From: JAQTTT01 sp041652755
GTDB lineage: Archaea > Nanobdellota > Nanobdellia > Tiddalikarchaeales > Tiddalikarchaeaceae
Assembly: GCA_041652755.1 (NCBI GenBank)
Contig: JBAZGS010000002.1
Span: forward strand, 55,976 to 119,975
Direction: 5' to 3'
Length of the DNA stretch: 64,000 nucleotides
Shown here one piece after another: positions 33,634 through 42,685 of this stretch. Positions within the stretch are counted from its first letter, which is position 1, and each line of letters starts with the position of its first letter. The notes below the pieces were generated by a model that was not told the DNA's origin, searched no databases, and saw only the letters and a program-made list of their open reading frames with translations. The position numbers and the translations under genes are program-made.

Positions 33634-33897
33634 GTGACTGAAGAAAAAAAAGAATTAAAAGAGGATTACATCCTAACACATAATTACAATCCTAAATTCG
33701 AGCTTTTAAACACTGACGAGATACCAAAATTATTTGAAGAATTAAAAATTTCTTCAGGATTAGAGCTTCCAAAAATAAATGTAAACGATCCGGTTTCAAA
33801 GCTTTTCAAAGCAAAAGCGAATGACATTTTCAAAATCACAAGAAAAAGTTACACTGCAGGAGAGAGCGTTTTTTACAGGGTGGTAATTGATGAATAA
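33634..33897 (+). CDS. rpoH: RNA polymerase subunit H (Rpb5 C-terminal homologue)
   Basis: The 87-residue protein matches archaeal RpoH: an N-terminal THNYNPKFELLN (HxxVPKHE-like), LPKINVNDPVSKLFKAKANDIFKITRKS, and GESVFYRVV. RpoH docks on the jaw of RNA polymerase. A GTG start follows a GAGGGG Shine-Dalgarno. It opens the RNA polymerase operon and its end overlaps the B'' start by 8 bp. Confidence 0.95.
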   Translation: MTEEKKELKEDYILTHNYNPKFELLNTDEIPKLFEELKISSGLELPKINVNDPVSKLFKAKANDIFKITRKSYTAGESVFYRVVIDE

Positions 33898-35380
33898 AGA
33901 AACCAGCAAATTATTGCTTGATTCATATTTTGAGCAAAGAGAATTAACAAACCATAACTTGGAGAGCTTTAACGTTTTTGTTGAAAAAAGCCTTCAAAAA
34001 ATAATTGATGAAAACAAATTCATAATTCCAGATATACTGCCCAATGATGTCACTGAATTAAAAATAAGAATGGGAAAAATATGGATTGAAAAGCCAAGCA
34101 TTAAAGAGGCTGACGGCACAAAAAGAATGATTACTCCAACAGAGGCAAGGTTAAGAAATATTACTTATGAAGCTCCATTAGTCCTTGAATTAACTGTTGT
34201 AAAAGATGATATTGAAGAGGAGTCAAAACAGGTTTGCATTGGAAGCCTTCCTATAATGGTAAAAAGCAAATACTGCTGCTTAACAGGATTAAGCGAAGAA
34301 GAATTAATCAAGATGGGCGAGGATCCATATGACCAAGGAGGATATTTTATCATAAACGGCACTGAAAGGATAATAATAGTTGTTGAAGACTTAGCTCCTA
34401 ACAAAATATTGGTTGAAAAATCAAGCGCAAAAAAAGGATTCATCTCAAAGGTTTTCAGCGATGATGGGCAATACAAGATTTTACACAATGTTTACAGGGA
34501 AAAAGATGGAATAATACTCACAAACTTTTCAAGAGTCAAGGAAGTTCCTGCTTTTGGATTGCTTAAAGCTTTAGGCTTTGAAGAAGACCAGGAAATAGTC
34601 TCATTGCTTAATCTTCCTGAGGAATTCATGGGAGAAATCTATATTAATTTGCTTAAAATCAGTGACTTGAAAAATGCTAACGATGCCTTTGATTTGGTTG
34701 GGAAAAAAATGGGAATAACCTATAACTCAAGCATTAGGGTTGAAAGGGCTGAAGAAATAATTGACAAAAGCTTATTCCCTCACATTGGTCATGACAAGAG
34801 CTCAAGAAAGCTCAAGGCTTATTATTTGGCAAGCATGATAAAAAAAGTAATACTTGTCTCACATGGAATGATTTCATCAGATGACAAGGACCATTACAAA
34901 AACAAGAGATTAAAACTATGCAAAGAAATGATGGAATCTCTTTTCAGGTCAAATTTCAGGATGTTTATAGGGGACATGAAGTATAATTTTGAAAGATTAG
35001 TGAAAAAAGGAAAAATGCCATTAATCAACAGCATTACAAGAGGAAAACTATTAACAAGCATGATTAAAAGGAGCTTAGCAACTGGGCAATGGGTTGGAGG
35101 AAGGCAAGGAGTAAGCCAGCATTTGGAAAGGAATAATTATTTTGGAACACTAGCCCACCTTAGAAGGGTAGCATCACTGCTTACAAGCCAAAGGGAGAAT
35201 TTCAAGGCAAGGGATTTGCACCCAAGCCACTATGGAAGATTATGCGTCAGTGAAACTCCAGACGGTCCAAATGTAGGGCTCAGAAAGAACTTGGCAATAA
35301 TGGCTGAAATAAGCATTGAAAACAGCGACGATGAAGCAGTGGTTAATAAACTAACTGAATTAGGATTAAAGAGGTTTTAA
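33890..35380 (+). CDS. rpoB2: RNA polymerase subunit B'' (N-terminal part of Rpb2)
   Basis: The N-terminal half of the second-largest subunit (496 residues from ATG 33890) shows GSLPIMVKSKYCCL, DPYDQGGYFIINGTERIIIVVEDLAPNK, SITRGKLLTSMIKRSLATGQW, and the C-terminal HPSHYGRLCVSETPDGPNVG, where archaeal split B subunits usually break. B' follows after 3 bp. The split state is found in methanogens, haloarchaea and many DPANN lineages. Confidence 0.97.
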   Translation: MNKETSKLLLDSYFEQRELTNHNLESFNVFVEKSLQKIIDENKFIIPDILPNDVTELKIRMGKIWIEKPSIKEADGTKRMITPTEARLRNITYEAPLVLELTVVKDDIEEESKQVCIGSLPIMVKSKYCCLTGLSEEELIKMGEDPYDQGGYFIINGTERIIIVVEDLAPNKILVEKSSAKKGFISKVFSDDGQYKILHNVYREKDGIILTNFSRVKEVPAFGLLKALGFEEDQEIVSLLNLPEEFMGEIYINLLKISDLKNANDAFDLVGKKMGITYNSSIRVERAEEIIDKSLFPHIGHDKSSRKLKAYYLASMIKKVILVSHGMISSDDKDHYKNKRLKLCKEMMESLFRSNFRMFIGDMKYNFERLVKKGKMPLINSITRGKLLTSMIKRSLATGQWVGGRQGVSQHLERNNYFGTLAHLRRVASLLTSQRENFKARDLHPSHYGRLCVSETPDGPNVGLRKNLAIMAEISIENSDDEAVVNKLTELGLKRF

Positions 35381-35383
35381 ATA

Positions 35384-37192
35384 ATGACTGAAGTATTTTT
35401 TAACGGCGTAATAATTGGAACAGTAAAAGAGCCAAAAGAATTCGTAGATAATCTTGTTAAATTAAGAAGAAGCAATGAAATAACCAACACTTTGAATGTT
35501 CATTATGATTCAAAAGCAGACTCAATAGAGGTACTAACAGAAGCTGGAAGAACAAGAAGGCCATTAATAATCATTGAAAATGGCAAATCAAAATTAACAA
35601 ATGAGATTATAGAAAAAGTAAAAAGCGGACTGATAAAATGGAATGATTTGGTAAAAATGGGGATTGTTGAATACTTGGATGCTGAAGAGGAAGAATCAGC
35701 TTATATTGCCCTAGATGAAAAGGACTTAAATCCTAGGCATACTCATTTGGAGATAATAAAAGCAGCAATACTCGGAAGCCAAGCTAATTTAGCGCCTTTC
35801 CCGGATCATAACTCAACAAACAGGGTAATGCTTGCGGCAAAAATGATTACTCAAGGATTAGGAATTTACACAACTAATTATAATCTAAGAATTGACAGCG
35901 ATGTAAGCATAATGCATTATCCTCAAAAACCAGTAGTTGACACAGTAATTTATGATAATGTGAAATTTGATAGCCACCCAGTAGGGCAAAATGTAATAAT
36001 TGCAGTAATGACTAGCGAAGGATACAACATGGATGATTCAATAATCTTCAATAAAGACAGCGTTAATTTAGGATTATTCCGTTCAACTTTCTTTAAGCCA
36101 TATAATTGCGAAGAATTAAGGTATTCAGGTGAAAAAGATGAAATAACAAGGTTGCCTGACCCTGAAAAAGGAGTAACTAAATTAAGGGGAATGGAATCAG
36201 ATTATGCAAAATTAGAAGATGACGGAATTATATTTCCAGAAGCCCAAATCTTCCCAAATAGCGTATTAGTTGGAAAAGTAAGCCCTCCAAGATTCTCAAT
36301 GGGAACTGAAGAGTTCAGGATGGAAATGAAAGACAAGAATGACTCAAGCATTGCATGCGAAAGAGAAACTGGAAAAGTTGACTCAGTAATATTAACAGAA
36401 TCAGAGGAAGGAAATAAGTTTGTAAATATAAGATTAAGGCAGGCAAGAACTCCAGAGATAGGAGACAAGTTTGCAACAAGGCATGGACAGAAAGGAGTAA
36501 TAGGAATGCTCGTCCCTAAAAAAGACATGCCTTTTACAAGCGAAGGAATCTTCCCAGATGTAATATTCAGCCCCCATAGTATTCCAAGCAGAATGACTGT
36601 TGGGCAATTAATTGAAGTAATTGCAGGAAAAGTGGGAGCCTTAGCCGGAAGGCATATTGATGGAACAATATTCACAGGAGAAAGCGAAAAAGACTTAAGA
36701 AGCCAGCTTCATGAGCTAGGTTTCAGGGAAAACGGCTCAGAAACATTATATGATGGAAAAACAGGAAGAATGCTTAATGTTAGAATATTTGTTGGAAATA
36801 TTTATTATATGAGATTAAAATACATGGTTTCAAACAAGTACCATATGAGAACAAGAGGCCCAGTGCAGCTTTTAACAAGGCAGCCAACAGAAGGAAGAAG
36901 CAAAGAAGGAGGACTAAGGCTTGGGGAAATGGAAAAAGATGTATTAGTTGCTCATGGAGCAGCATTGCTACTTAAGGAAAGGTTTGATTCAGATAAGGAA
37001 ATAATGCCAGTATGCACTAAGTGCGGAATGATAGCTTACCTGAATTATTACAGAAACAAAGGGGTATGCAGCATTTGCGGAGAAGATGCTCCAGTAACCT
37101 TTATAGAGATGAGCTACGCATTCAAATTATTGCTGGATGAATTAAAGAGCTTATGCATCTATCCAAAATTAAATATTGATTACAAGGACTGA
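35384..37192 (+). CDS. rpoB1: RNA polymerase subunit B' (C-terminal part of Rpb2)
   Basis: This carries the catalytic half of the second-largest subunit: GYNMDDSIIFNKDSV, ATRHGQKGVIGMLVP, FSPHSIPSRMTVGQLIE, the clamp zinc pairs CTKCG and CSICG, and SYAFKLLLDELKSL. At 602 residues it is the expected size. It is 6 bp upstream of A' in the same operon. Confidence 0.97.
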   Translation: MTEVFFNGVIIGTVKEPKEFVDNLVKLRRSNEITNTLNVHYDSKADSIEVLTEAGRTRRPLIIIENGKSKLTNEIIEKVKSGLIKWNDLVKMGIVEYLDAEEEESAYIALDEKDLNPRHTHLEIIKAAILGSQANLAPFPDHNSTNRVMLAAKMITQGLGIYTTNYNLRIDSDVSIMHYPQKPVVDTVIYDNVKFDSHPVGQNVIIAVMTSEGYNMDDSIIFNKDSVNLGLFRSTFFKPYNCEELRYSGEKDEITRLPDPEKGVTKLRGMESDYAKLEDDGIIFPEAQIFPNSVLVGKVSPPRFSMGTEEFRMEMKDKNDSSIACERETGKVDSVILTESEEGNKFVNIRLRQARTPEIGDKFATRHGQKGVIGMLVPKKDMPFTSEGIFPDVIFSPHSIPSRMTVGQLIEVIAGKVGALAGRHIDGTIFTGESEKDLRSQLHELGFRENGSETLYDGKTGRMLNVRIFVGNIYYMRLKYMVSNKYHMRTRGPVQLLTRQPTEGRSKEGGLRLGEMEKDVLVAHGAALLLKERFDSDKEIMPVCTKCGMIAYLNYYRNKGVCSICGEDAPVTFIEMSYAFKLLLDELKSLCIYPKLNIDYKD

Positions 37193-37198
37193 TAAAAA

Positions 37199-39790
37199 AT
37201 GATAAATGTTGTTAAAGAAAAAATAAAAAGTATTGAATTCAGAGTTTTAAGCCCTGAAATGATTAAAAAAATGAGTGTTGTAAAGCTTATAACTCCAGAA
37301 TTATACGACGCTGACGGCTACCCTATAGAAGGAGGATTAATGAATCTAAGAATGGGAGTAATAGAGCCAGGATTAAGATGCAGGACTTGCGGCGGAAGAG
37401 TAAAAGAATGCCCAGGCCATTTTGGATATATAGAATTAGCTAGGCCAGTGCTTCATATCAAATATTTGGAGTTTTTATACAGCGCTTTAAGAAGCACTTG
37501 CACTCATTGCGGAAAAATTGCACTTGATGAAAAAACTTTAGAGAAACTAAAATTAAAAATTAAGCTAACAGAGAAGCACCAAGGTGAATTAGAAGCATGG
37601 AAAGTATCAAAAGAGATAATATCAAAGGCAAAGAATTCACTAGTTTGCCCTCATTGCGGAGAGAAGAGAATAAAAATTAAGCTAAAAAAGCCTTACTTTT
37701 TTTACGAAGACAAGACAAGAATAACTCCAATAGATATAAGGGAAAGGGTTGAAAAAATAAGTGATGAAGATGCGTTATTATTAGGAATTAATGCAGTTGG
37801 AGGAAGGCCGGAATGGATGGTATTAACTAATCTGCCTGTTCCACCAGTAACAGTAAGGCCATCAATTACTTTAGAAAGCGGGCAAAAATCAGAGGATGAC
37901 TTAACACATAAATTAGCAGATATTGTAAGAGCTAATCAAAGATTAGCTGAAAACTTAAATGCAGGAGCTCCTGAAATAATCATTGAAGACTTATGGGATT
38001 TACTCCAATACCATATTACTACATTTTTCTCAAATGAAAACAGCCAAATTCCGCCAGCAAGGCACAAGAATGGAAGAGCGCTAAAGACCTTATCAGAAAG
38101 AATAAAAAGCAAAGAAGGAAGATTCAGGAAAAACTTGGCAGGAAAAAGAGTTAATTTCAGCGCAAGAAGTGTTATTTCTCCAGAACCAAACATCAGGGCT
38201 AATGAAGTTGGAGTTCCTCAAATAATGGCAAATGAATTAACAATTCCTGAAAGAGTAACCAGCTGGAATATTGAATGGCTAAAAAAATTAGTGACTAATT
38301 ATCCGAACTATCCATGCGCGTTATATGTTTTCTCAAATGATGGAAAGAAGAAAAAAGTGACTGAAGAAAGCAAAGAATTAATAGTAACAGAGTTAACTCA
38401 TGGCTATTCAGTTGAAAGAACAATAATAAATGGAGATACAGTATTATTCAACAGGCAGCCAAGCCTTCACAGGATGAGTATAATGGCACATAAAGTAGTG
38501 GTTTTACCTGGAAACACTTTCAGAGTCAACCCTTTAGTGACTGATCCTTACAACGCAGACTTTGATGGTGATGACATGAACCTTCACGTGCCTCAGACAG
38601 AGGAAGCGAGAGCTGAAGCCGATGAATTAATGGAAGTTAACACTCAAATAATAAGCCCAAGATATGGGTTGCCTATTATAGGATGCAAGCAAGACCACTT
38701 AAGCGGATTATATTTGCTTACAAGGCAAGGAGAAATGTTTGACAAAGAAGAAGCATTCCAACTATTAACAAGAGCAGGAGTTTATGATGCTGAATTGAAA
38801 TTTGACAAATCAGGAAAAGTTAGCGGAAAAGAAATCTTTTCAAGCATGCTGCCAAAAGACTTTAATTATATTGGAAAAAGCGGAGTAAAAGAAGAGCAAA
38901 ACCCTGATGTAATAGTAAAAATAGTTAACGGAAAACTACTAAGCGGAGTAATAGATGACAAAAGCGTTGGTTCAAAGAAAGGATTAATGCTTGCAGAGAT
39001 AGTTAAAAACTATGAAAGGGAAGATGTTAATTTATACTTGCAAAGAATGTCTCTTTTAGGAATAGCAGTATTAGACATTAAAGGATTCACAGTGCTTAGC
39101 AGCGATTCAGACTTGCCTGACAAAACTATTATTGAAATAAGAAAGGAATTAAAGGAATCAATTGATAAAGTAAATATTGATATTGAAAGCTTCAAGAAAA
39201 AAGACATGATTGCTTTGCCAGGAAGAACTCTAAGAGAGACACTTGAACAAAAAATAATCAACTCATTAAACAATGCCCGTAATAAAGTCGGACTTTTAGT
39301 TTTAAAGAACGCTTCAAAAGATAACTGCAGTATAATAATGAGTAGCAGCGGAGCAAAAGGAAATGTATTAAACCTTGCCCAAATGGCTGGCTGTGTAGGA
39401 CAGCAAGTTCTTAGGGGATTCAGATTCAAAAGAGGATACAGCGGAAGAGTGCTTCCTCATTTCAGAAAAAATGATTTAGGAGCAATGTCAAGAGGTTTCA
39501 TAAGGCATGGGTACAAAGCAGGGCTTAACCCTACAGAGTTTTTCTTCCATGGAATCACTTCAAGAGATTCGCAAATGGACACCAGCCTTAGAACTCCAAC
39601 AAGCGGTTACTTCCAAAGAAGATTGATTAACGCTTTGCAGGACTTCAAAGTCTACAATGATTTAAGTGTAAGAACCAGCGATGGAAACATAATACAGTTC
39701 AAAAGCGGAGAGGATGGAATAGATGTTTCAAAAAGTGATGCCGGAAAAATTGACATTGATTTAATAGTAAAGAAGGTGCTTGAACTATGA
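37199..39790 (+). CDS. rpoA1: RNA polymerase subunit A' (N-terminal part of Rpb1)
   Basis: The zinc-binding CRTCGGRVKECPGHFG and CTHCG/CPHCG pairs are at the N-terminus. The catalytic NADFDGDDMNLHVPQ loop, with the three Mg-binding aspartates, is near residue 450. It runs through FNRQPSLHRMS, the bridge-helix region (GVLPHFRKNDLGAMSRGFI) and GLNPTEFFFHG. The split from A'' is at the usual archaeal site, with a 4-bp overlap (ATGA). The length of 863 is normal. Confidence 0.97.
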   Translation: MINVVKEKIKSIEFRVLSPEMIKKMSVVKLITPELYDADGYPIEGGLMNLRMGVIEPGLRCRTCGGRVKECPGHFGYIELARPVLHIKYLEFLYSALRSTCTHCGKIALDEKTLEKLKLKIKLTEKHQGELEAWKVSKEIISKAKNSLVCPHCGEKRIKIKLKKPYFFYEDKTRITPIDIRERVEKISDEDALLLGINAVGGRPEWMVLTNLPVPPVTVRPSITLESGQKSEDDLTHKLADIVRANQRLAENLNAGAPEIIIEDLWDLLQYHITTFFSNENSQIPPARHKNGRALKTLSERIKSKEGRFRKNLAGKRVNFSARSVISPEPNIRANEVGVPQIMANELTIPERVTSWNIEWLKKLVTNYPNYPCALYVFSNDGKKKKVTEESKELIVTELTHGYSVERTIINGDTVLFNRQPSLHRMSIMAHKVVVLPGNTFRVNPLVTDPYNADFDGDDMNLHVPQTEEARAEADELMEVNTQIISPRYGLPIIGCKQDHLSGLYLLTRQGEMFDKEEAFQLLTRAGVYDAELKFDKSGKVSGKEIFSSMLPKDFNYIGKSGVKEEQNPDVIVKIVNGKLLSGVIDDKSVGSKKGLMLAEIVKNYEREDVNLYLQRMSLLGIAVLDIKGFTVLSSDSDLPDKTIIEIRKELKESIDKVNIDIESFKKKDMIALPGRTLRETLEQKIINSLNNARNKVGLLVLKNASKDNCSIIMSSSGAKGNVLNLAQMAGCVGQQVLRGFRFKRGYSGRVLPHFRKNDLGAMSRGFIRHGYKAGLNPTEFFFHGITSRDSQMDTSLRTPTSGYFQRRLINALQDFKVYNDLSVRTSDGNIIQFKSGEDGIDVSKSDAGKIDIDLIVKKVLEL

Positions 39791-40923
39791 AAATGGACTA
39801 TGCTGAAAAAATCCTGCCAAAAAGCATGATTGAAGAGCTTAAAAGTAAAATTGAAGAATATAAAATTACGAATGCAAAAAAGATTGAGACAATAATCGAT
39901 GAAGTATTGAAATCTTATGACAAATCATTGATTTGCCCAGCTGAAAGCATTGGAATAATCTCAGCGCAAAGCATTGGAGAGCCAGGCACTCAGATGACAT
40001 TAAACACTAAGCACTTTGCAGGAGTTAGCGAAATGAATGAAACAAAAGGGCTTCCTCGTATTATTGAAATCTTTGGAGCAAGAAAACAAAGCTCAACTCC
40101 AGGTATGAAGATTTATCTAAAAAAACCCTTCAATAATGATGAGAAATTTGTAAGGCAATTCAGCGCTAACATCATTGAAACGTTGCTTAGGGATATTAGC
40201 AAGGAAATAAATGTTGATTTGATTAATTTCAGGATTGAAGTTGTGCTTGATTTGGATGAAATGAGAAACATGAGCATTTCAATGGATACAATACTAAGCC
40301 AAATCGGAGCTAGCAAAATAAAAGCAGAGATAAAAGATGAAGGAAACAAGATTTACCTTAATTCAAAAGTTCAGGAAGTGGACTCATTATTTAAGCTAAA
40401 AGTTCAGGCTTCAGAGATTTTTATCAGCGGAATAAAAGACATAAAGCAAGTCTTGCCTCAGAAAAAAATCAATGAATTCATAATAACAACAGCAGGAAGC
40501 AACTTGAAGCAAATATTAAGCCTTCCTAATGTAGATACTCAAAGAACAATAACTAATGATGTTTTTGAGTTAAACAAAGTATTAGGAGTTGAAGCTGCAA
40601 GAACAGCAATAGTTGAAGAAGTAATGAACGTATTCAATGAGCAAGGATTATCAATAGATATAAGGCATTTGATGCTAATGGCTGATGTCATGACCCATGA
40701 TGGAATAGTAAAAGGAATAGGGAGATATGGAGTTAGCGGGCAAAAATCAAGCGTTTTAGCAAGAGCAAGCTTTGAAGTCGCATTAAAGCACTTGTTTTCA
40801 GCAGCAGTTCACAGCGAAGTGGATGAACTTACAGGCGTTGTAGAAAATGTAATGATAAACCAGCCAATACCTGTTGGAACAGGAGCGTACAAGTTAAAAC
40901 TAAAAGAGGTTAAGAAAAAATGA
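39787..40923 (+). CDS. rpoA2: RNA polymerase subunit A'' (C-terminal part of Rpb1)
   Basis: AESIGIISAQSIGEPGTQMTLNTKHFAG marks the start of the trigger-loop region. MNETKGLPRIIEIFGARK and the C-terminal jaw and clamp elements (SVLARASFEVALKHLF, VENVMINQPIPVGTGAYKL) follow. There is no intein. The start overlaps A' and the stop overlaps L30e, each by 4 bp, indicating tight translational coupling. Confidence 0.97.
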   Translation: MKMDYAEKILPKSMIEELKSKIEEYKITNAKKIETIIDEVLKSYDKSLICPAESIGIISAQSIGEPGTQMTLNTKHFAGVSEMNETKGLPRIIEIFGARKQSSTPGMKIYLKKPFNNDEKFVRQFSANIIETLLRDISKEINVDLINFRIEVVLDLDEMRNMSISMDTILSQIGASKIKAEIKDEGNKIYLNSKVQEVDSLFKLKVQASEIFISGIKDIKQVLPQKKINEFIITTAGSNLKQILSLPNVDTQRTITNDVFELNKVLGVEAARTAIVEEVMNVFNEQGLSIDIRHLMLMADVMTHDGIVKGIGRYGVSGQKSSVLARASFEVALKHLFSAAVHSEVDELTGVVENVMINQPIPVGTGAYKLKLKEVKKK

Positions 40924-41186
40924 ATGCAGTAGACAGTATAAAAAAAGCAATAAATGATAATAAATTGTTAATAGGGGAAAATTCCACAAAAAGAGCTCTT
41001 AAAGGGGGAAAAGTTTCAATGGTTGTTGTTTCAAAGAATGTGCCAAGCGTAGTTGAAAAAGAGCTTGAATCATTGTGCAAAATTGGAAAATGCGAATTCG
41101 CAAAATTAGATAAAGATAATCTAGAATTAGGAGTTACTTGCAGGAAACCTTTTGGAGTCTCAGTTCTTTCAATTAAAAAGGGATAA
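40920..41186 (+). CDS. rpl30e: Ribosomal protein L30e
   Basis: The 88-residue protein with DNKLLIGENSTKRALKGGKVSMVVVSKNVP matches the eL30 RNA-binding fold, a kink-turn binder of the large subunit. It sits between A'' and NusA, its conserved archaeal place. Confidence 0.92.
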   Translation: MNAVDSIKKAINDNKLLIGENSTKRALKGGKVSMVVVSKNVPSVVEKELESLCKIGKCEFAKLDKDNLELGVTCRKPFGVSVLSIKKG

Positions 41187-41191
41187 ATAAT

Positions 41192-41602
41192 ATGTCAAAT
41201 GTGATAAAATTAGATTCAGATCAAATACAAAAATTGGCAATTTTTGAATCAATAACAAGAACCAGCCTAAAAGATTTCTTAGAGGATGAAACCGAATTAA
41301 CTTTTATTGTGAATTCAAAAGATTTAGGCAAAGCAATAGGAAAAGGAGCAAGCAATGTTAAAACCTTAGAGAACAAGTTTAAAAAACGAGTTTTAATGCT
41401 TGGATTTGAGCCTGACTACCAGGAATTTGCGAGAAACATTTTTAAGCCAATAACTATAAAAAACATGTCACTGCAAAACGATTTGCTTAACATAACAATA
41501 TTTGGTTCACAAATGGCCTTTCCAAGCAAAAAGGTTAAAAAGGCTAAAATACTTTTAACAAAGTATTTCGATAATATAAAAGAGATAATGGTTAAGGTAT
41601 AA
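41192..41602 (+). CDS. nusA: Archaeal NusA-like transcription factor (KH domains)
   Basis: The 136-residue short archaeal NusA lacks the N-terminal and S1 domains of the bacterial form. It contains two KH-type segments; the first has VNSKDLGKAIGKGASNVKTLENKF with the GxGKG loop. It is thought to act with RNA polymerase in elongation or termination. It follows L30e by 5 bp and precedes S12 by 4 bp. Confidence 0.92.
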   Translation: MSNVIKLDSDQIQKLAIFESITRTSLKDFLEDETELTFIVNSKDLGKAIGKGASNVKTLENKFKKRVLMLGFEPDYQEFARNIFKPITIKNMSLQNDLLNITIFGSQMAFPSKKVKKAKILLTKYFDNIKEIMVKV

Positions 41603-41606
41603 AACA

Positions 41607-42044
41607 ATGGCAAAAAAAACAAGGGGCTTATTTGCTGGAAAACAGCTGGAAAAGAGAAGAGAGAAATTTCAATATGCCAGAAAAGGCTCAAGAGAACAAG
41701 ATTATGGGATTTGGAAAAAATTCGACCCAATGCAGGGAGCTCCAGCAGCCAAAGGAATTGTTGTAAAGAAAAAAACTGTTGAAAAAAAACAGCCACATAG
41801 TGGTTTAATCAAATGCGTCAGCGTTCAATTGATAAAAAATGGTAAAATAGTAACCGCATTTGTTCCAGGAGATGGAGCCATAAAATACGTTGATGAGCAT
41901 AACGAAGTAGTTATTGAAAGAATAGGTGCTCCACAAAGGGGAGCAAAAGGTGATATTCCAGGAGTCAAATTTAAGGTTATAAAAGTTGCAGGCAAGTCAT
42001 TGAATGAGCTGCTTAAAAACAAGAAAGAGGATGTTAAGAAATGA
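41607..42044 (+). CDS. rps12: Ribosomal protein S12
   Basis: The 145-residue uS12 of the decoding centre has QPHSGLIKCVSVQLIKNGK, VTAFVPGDGAIKYVDEHNEV and a GDIPGVKFKVIKV end. The archaeal N-terminal extension is basic. It overlaps rps7 by 4 bp. Confidence 0.96.
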   Translation: MAKKTRGLFAGKQLEKRREKFQYARKGSREQDYGIWKKFDPMQGAPAAKGIVVKKKTVEKKQPHSGLIKCVSVQLIKNGKIVTAFVPGDGAIKYVDEHNEVVIERIGAPQRGAKGDIPGVKFKVIKVAGKSLNELLKNKKEDVKK

Positions 42045-42631
42045 TGCTATTTAACAAATATGACACAAGCAATGTAATGGTGGGGGACCCAGGATTAGTC
42101 AGGTATATTAATTTAAAGCAAGTTGTTGTTCCAAAAAGCCAAGGAAGGAATGTCAAGAAAAGATTCTGGAAAAGCAAATGCCACATTATTGAAAGATTAA
42201 TGCTTAAAATGGCAGTGGCAGGGCATAAAGGAAAAAAGCACTGGAGAACCAGCGGAAGAAACACGGGAAAATACACTGTTCAGCAAAAAATAATAATGGA
42301 TGCTTTGGATATTATAGAGAAAAAAACCAAAAATAATCCAGTTCAAGTCTTAGTTGATGGCATTGCCAATTCAAGCCCATGCGCTGAAATTACAGTCATT
42401 GAATACGGAGGCATGAAGCATCCTAAAGCAGTTGATGTTGCCCCCCAAAGAAGAATTGACCTAGCACTTAGATGGATTAGCCAAGGAACTTACCAAGCAT
42501 GCGCTAACAAAAAAATTAATTATGCCCAAGCTTTAGCAGCTACTTTAATGCAAGCAGCAGAAAATGATCCTAAGAGTTTCTCATTAAGCAAAAAGAATGA
42601 GACAGAAAGACAGGCAGCAGCAAGCAGATAA
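42041..42631 (+). CDS. rps7: Ribosomal protein S7
   Basis: The 196-residue uS7 of the small subunit head has HIIERLMLKMAVAGHKGKKH, NPVQVLVDGIANSSPCAEIT, DVAPQRRIDLALRWI and a basic C-terminal NYAQALAATLMQAAENDPKS. It closes the RNA polymerase-S12-S7 run; the next str gene, EF-2, is displaced by a surface protein gene. Confidence 0.96.
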   Translation: MMLFNKYDTSNVMVGDPGLVRYINLKQVVVPKSQGRNVKKRFWKSKCHIIERLMLKMAVAGHKGKKHWRTSGRNTGKYTVQQKIIMDALDIIEKKTKNNPVQVLVDGIANSSPCAEITVIEYGGMKHPKAVDVAPQRRIDLALRWISQGTYQACANKKINYAQALAATLMQAAENDPKSFSLSKKNETERQAAASR

Positions 42632-42653
42632 AACGATTTAATTTTTTGATTAC

Positions 42654-42662
42654 TTTTTTAAA
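42654..42662 (+). promoter_or_regulatory. TATA-like promoter of the first pilin-like surface protein
   Basis: TTTTTTAAA is centred about 28 nt before the ATG at 42686, giving this gene its own leaderless promoter inside the ribosomal region. Confidence 0.5.
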
Positions 42663-42685
42663 CCTTTAATTATTATTTATGATTA

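Noticed and set aside
36202..36675. Long antisense open frame (157 codons) inside rpoB1
   Set aside because: The plus-strand gene is certain, and the antisense frame has Ser/Ile/Leu-rich shadow composition and no promoter or ribosome binding site.
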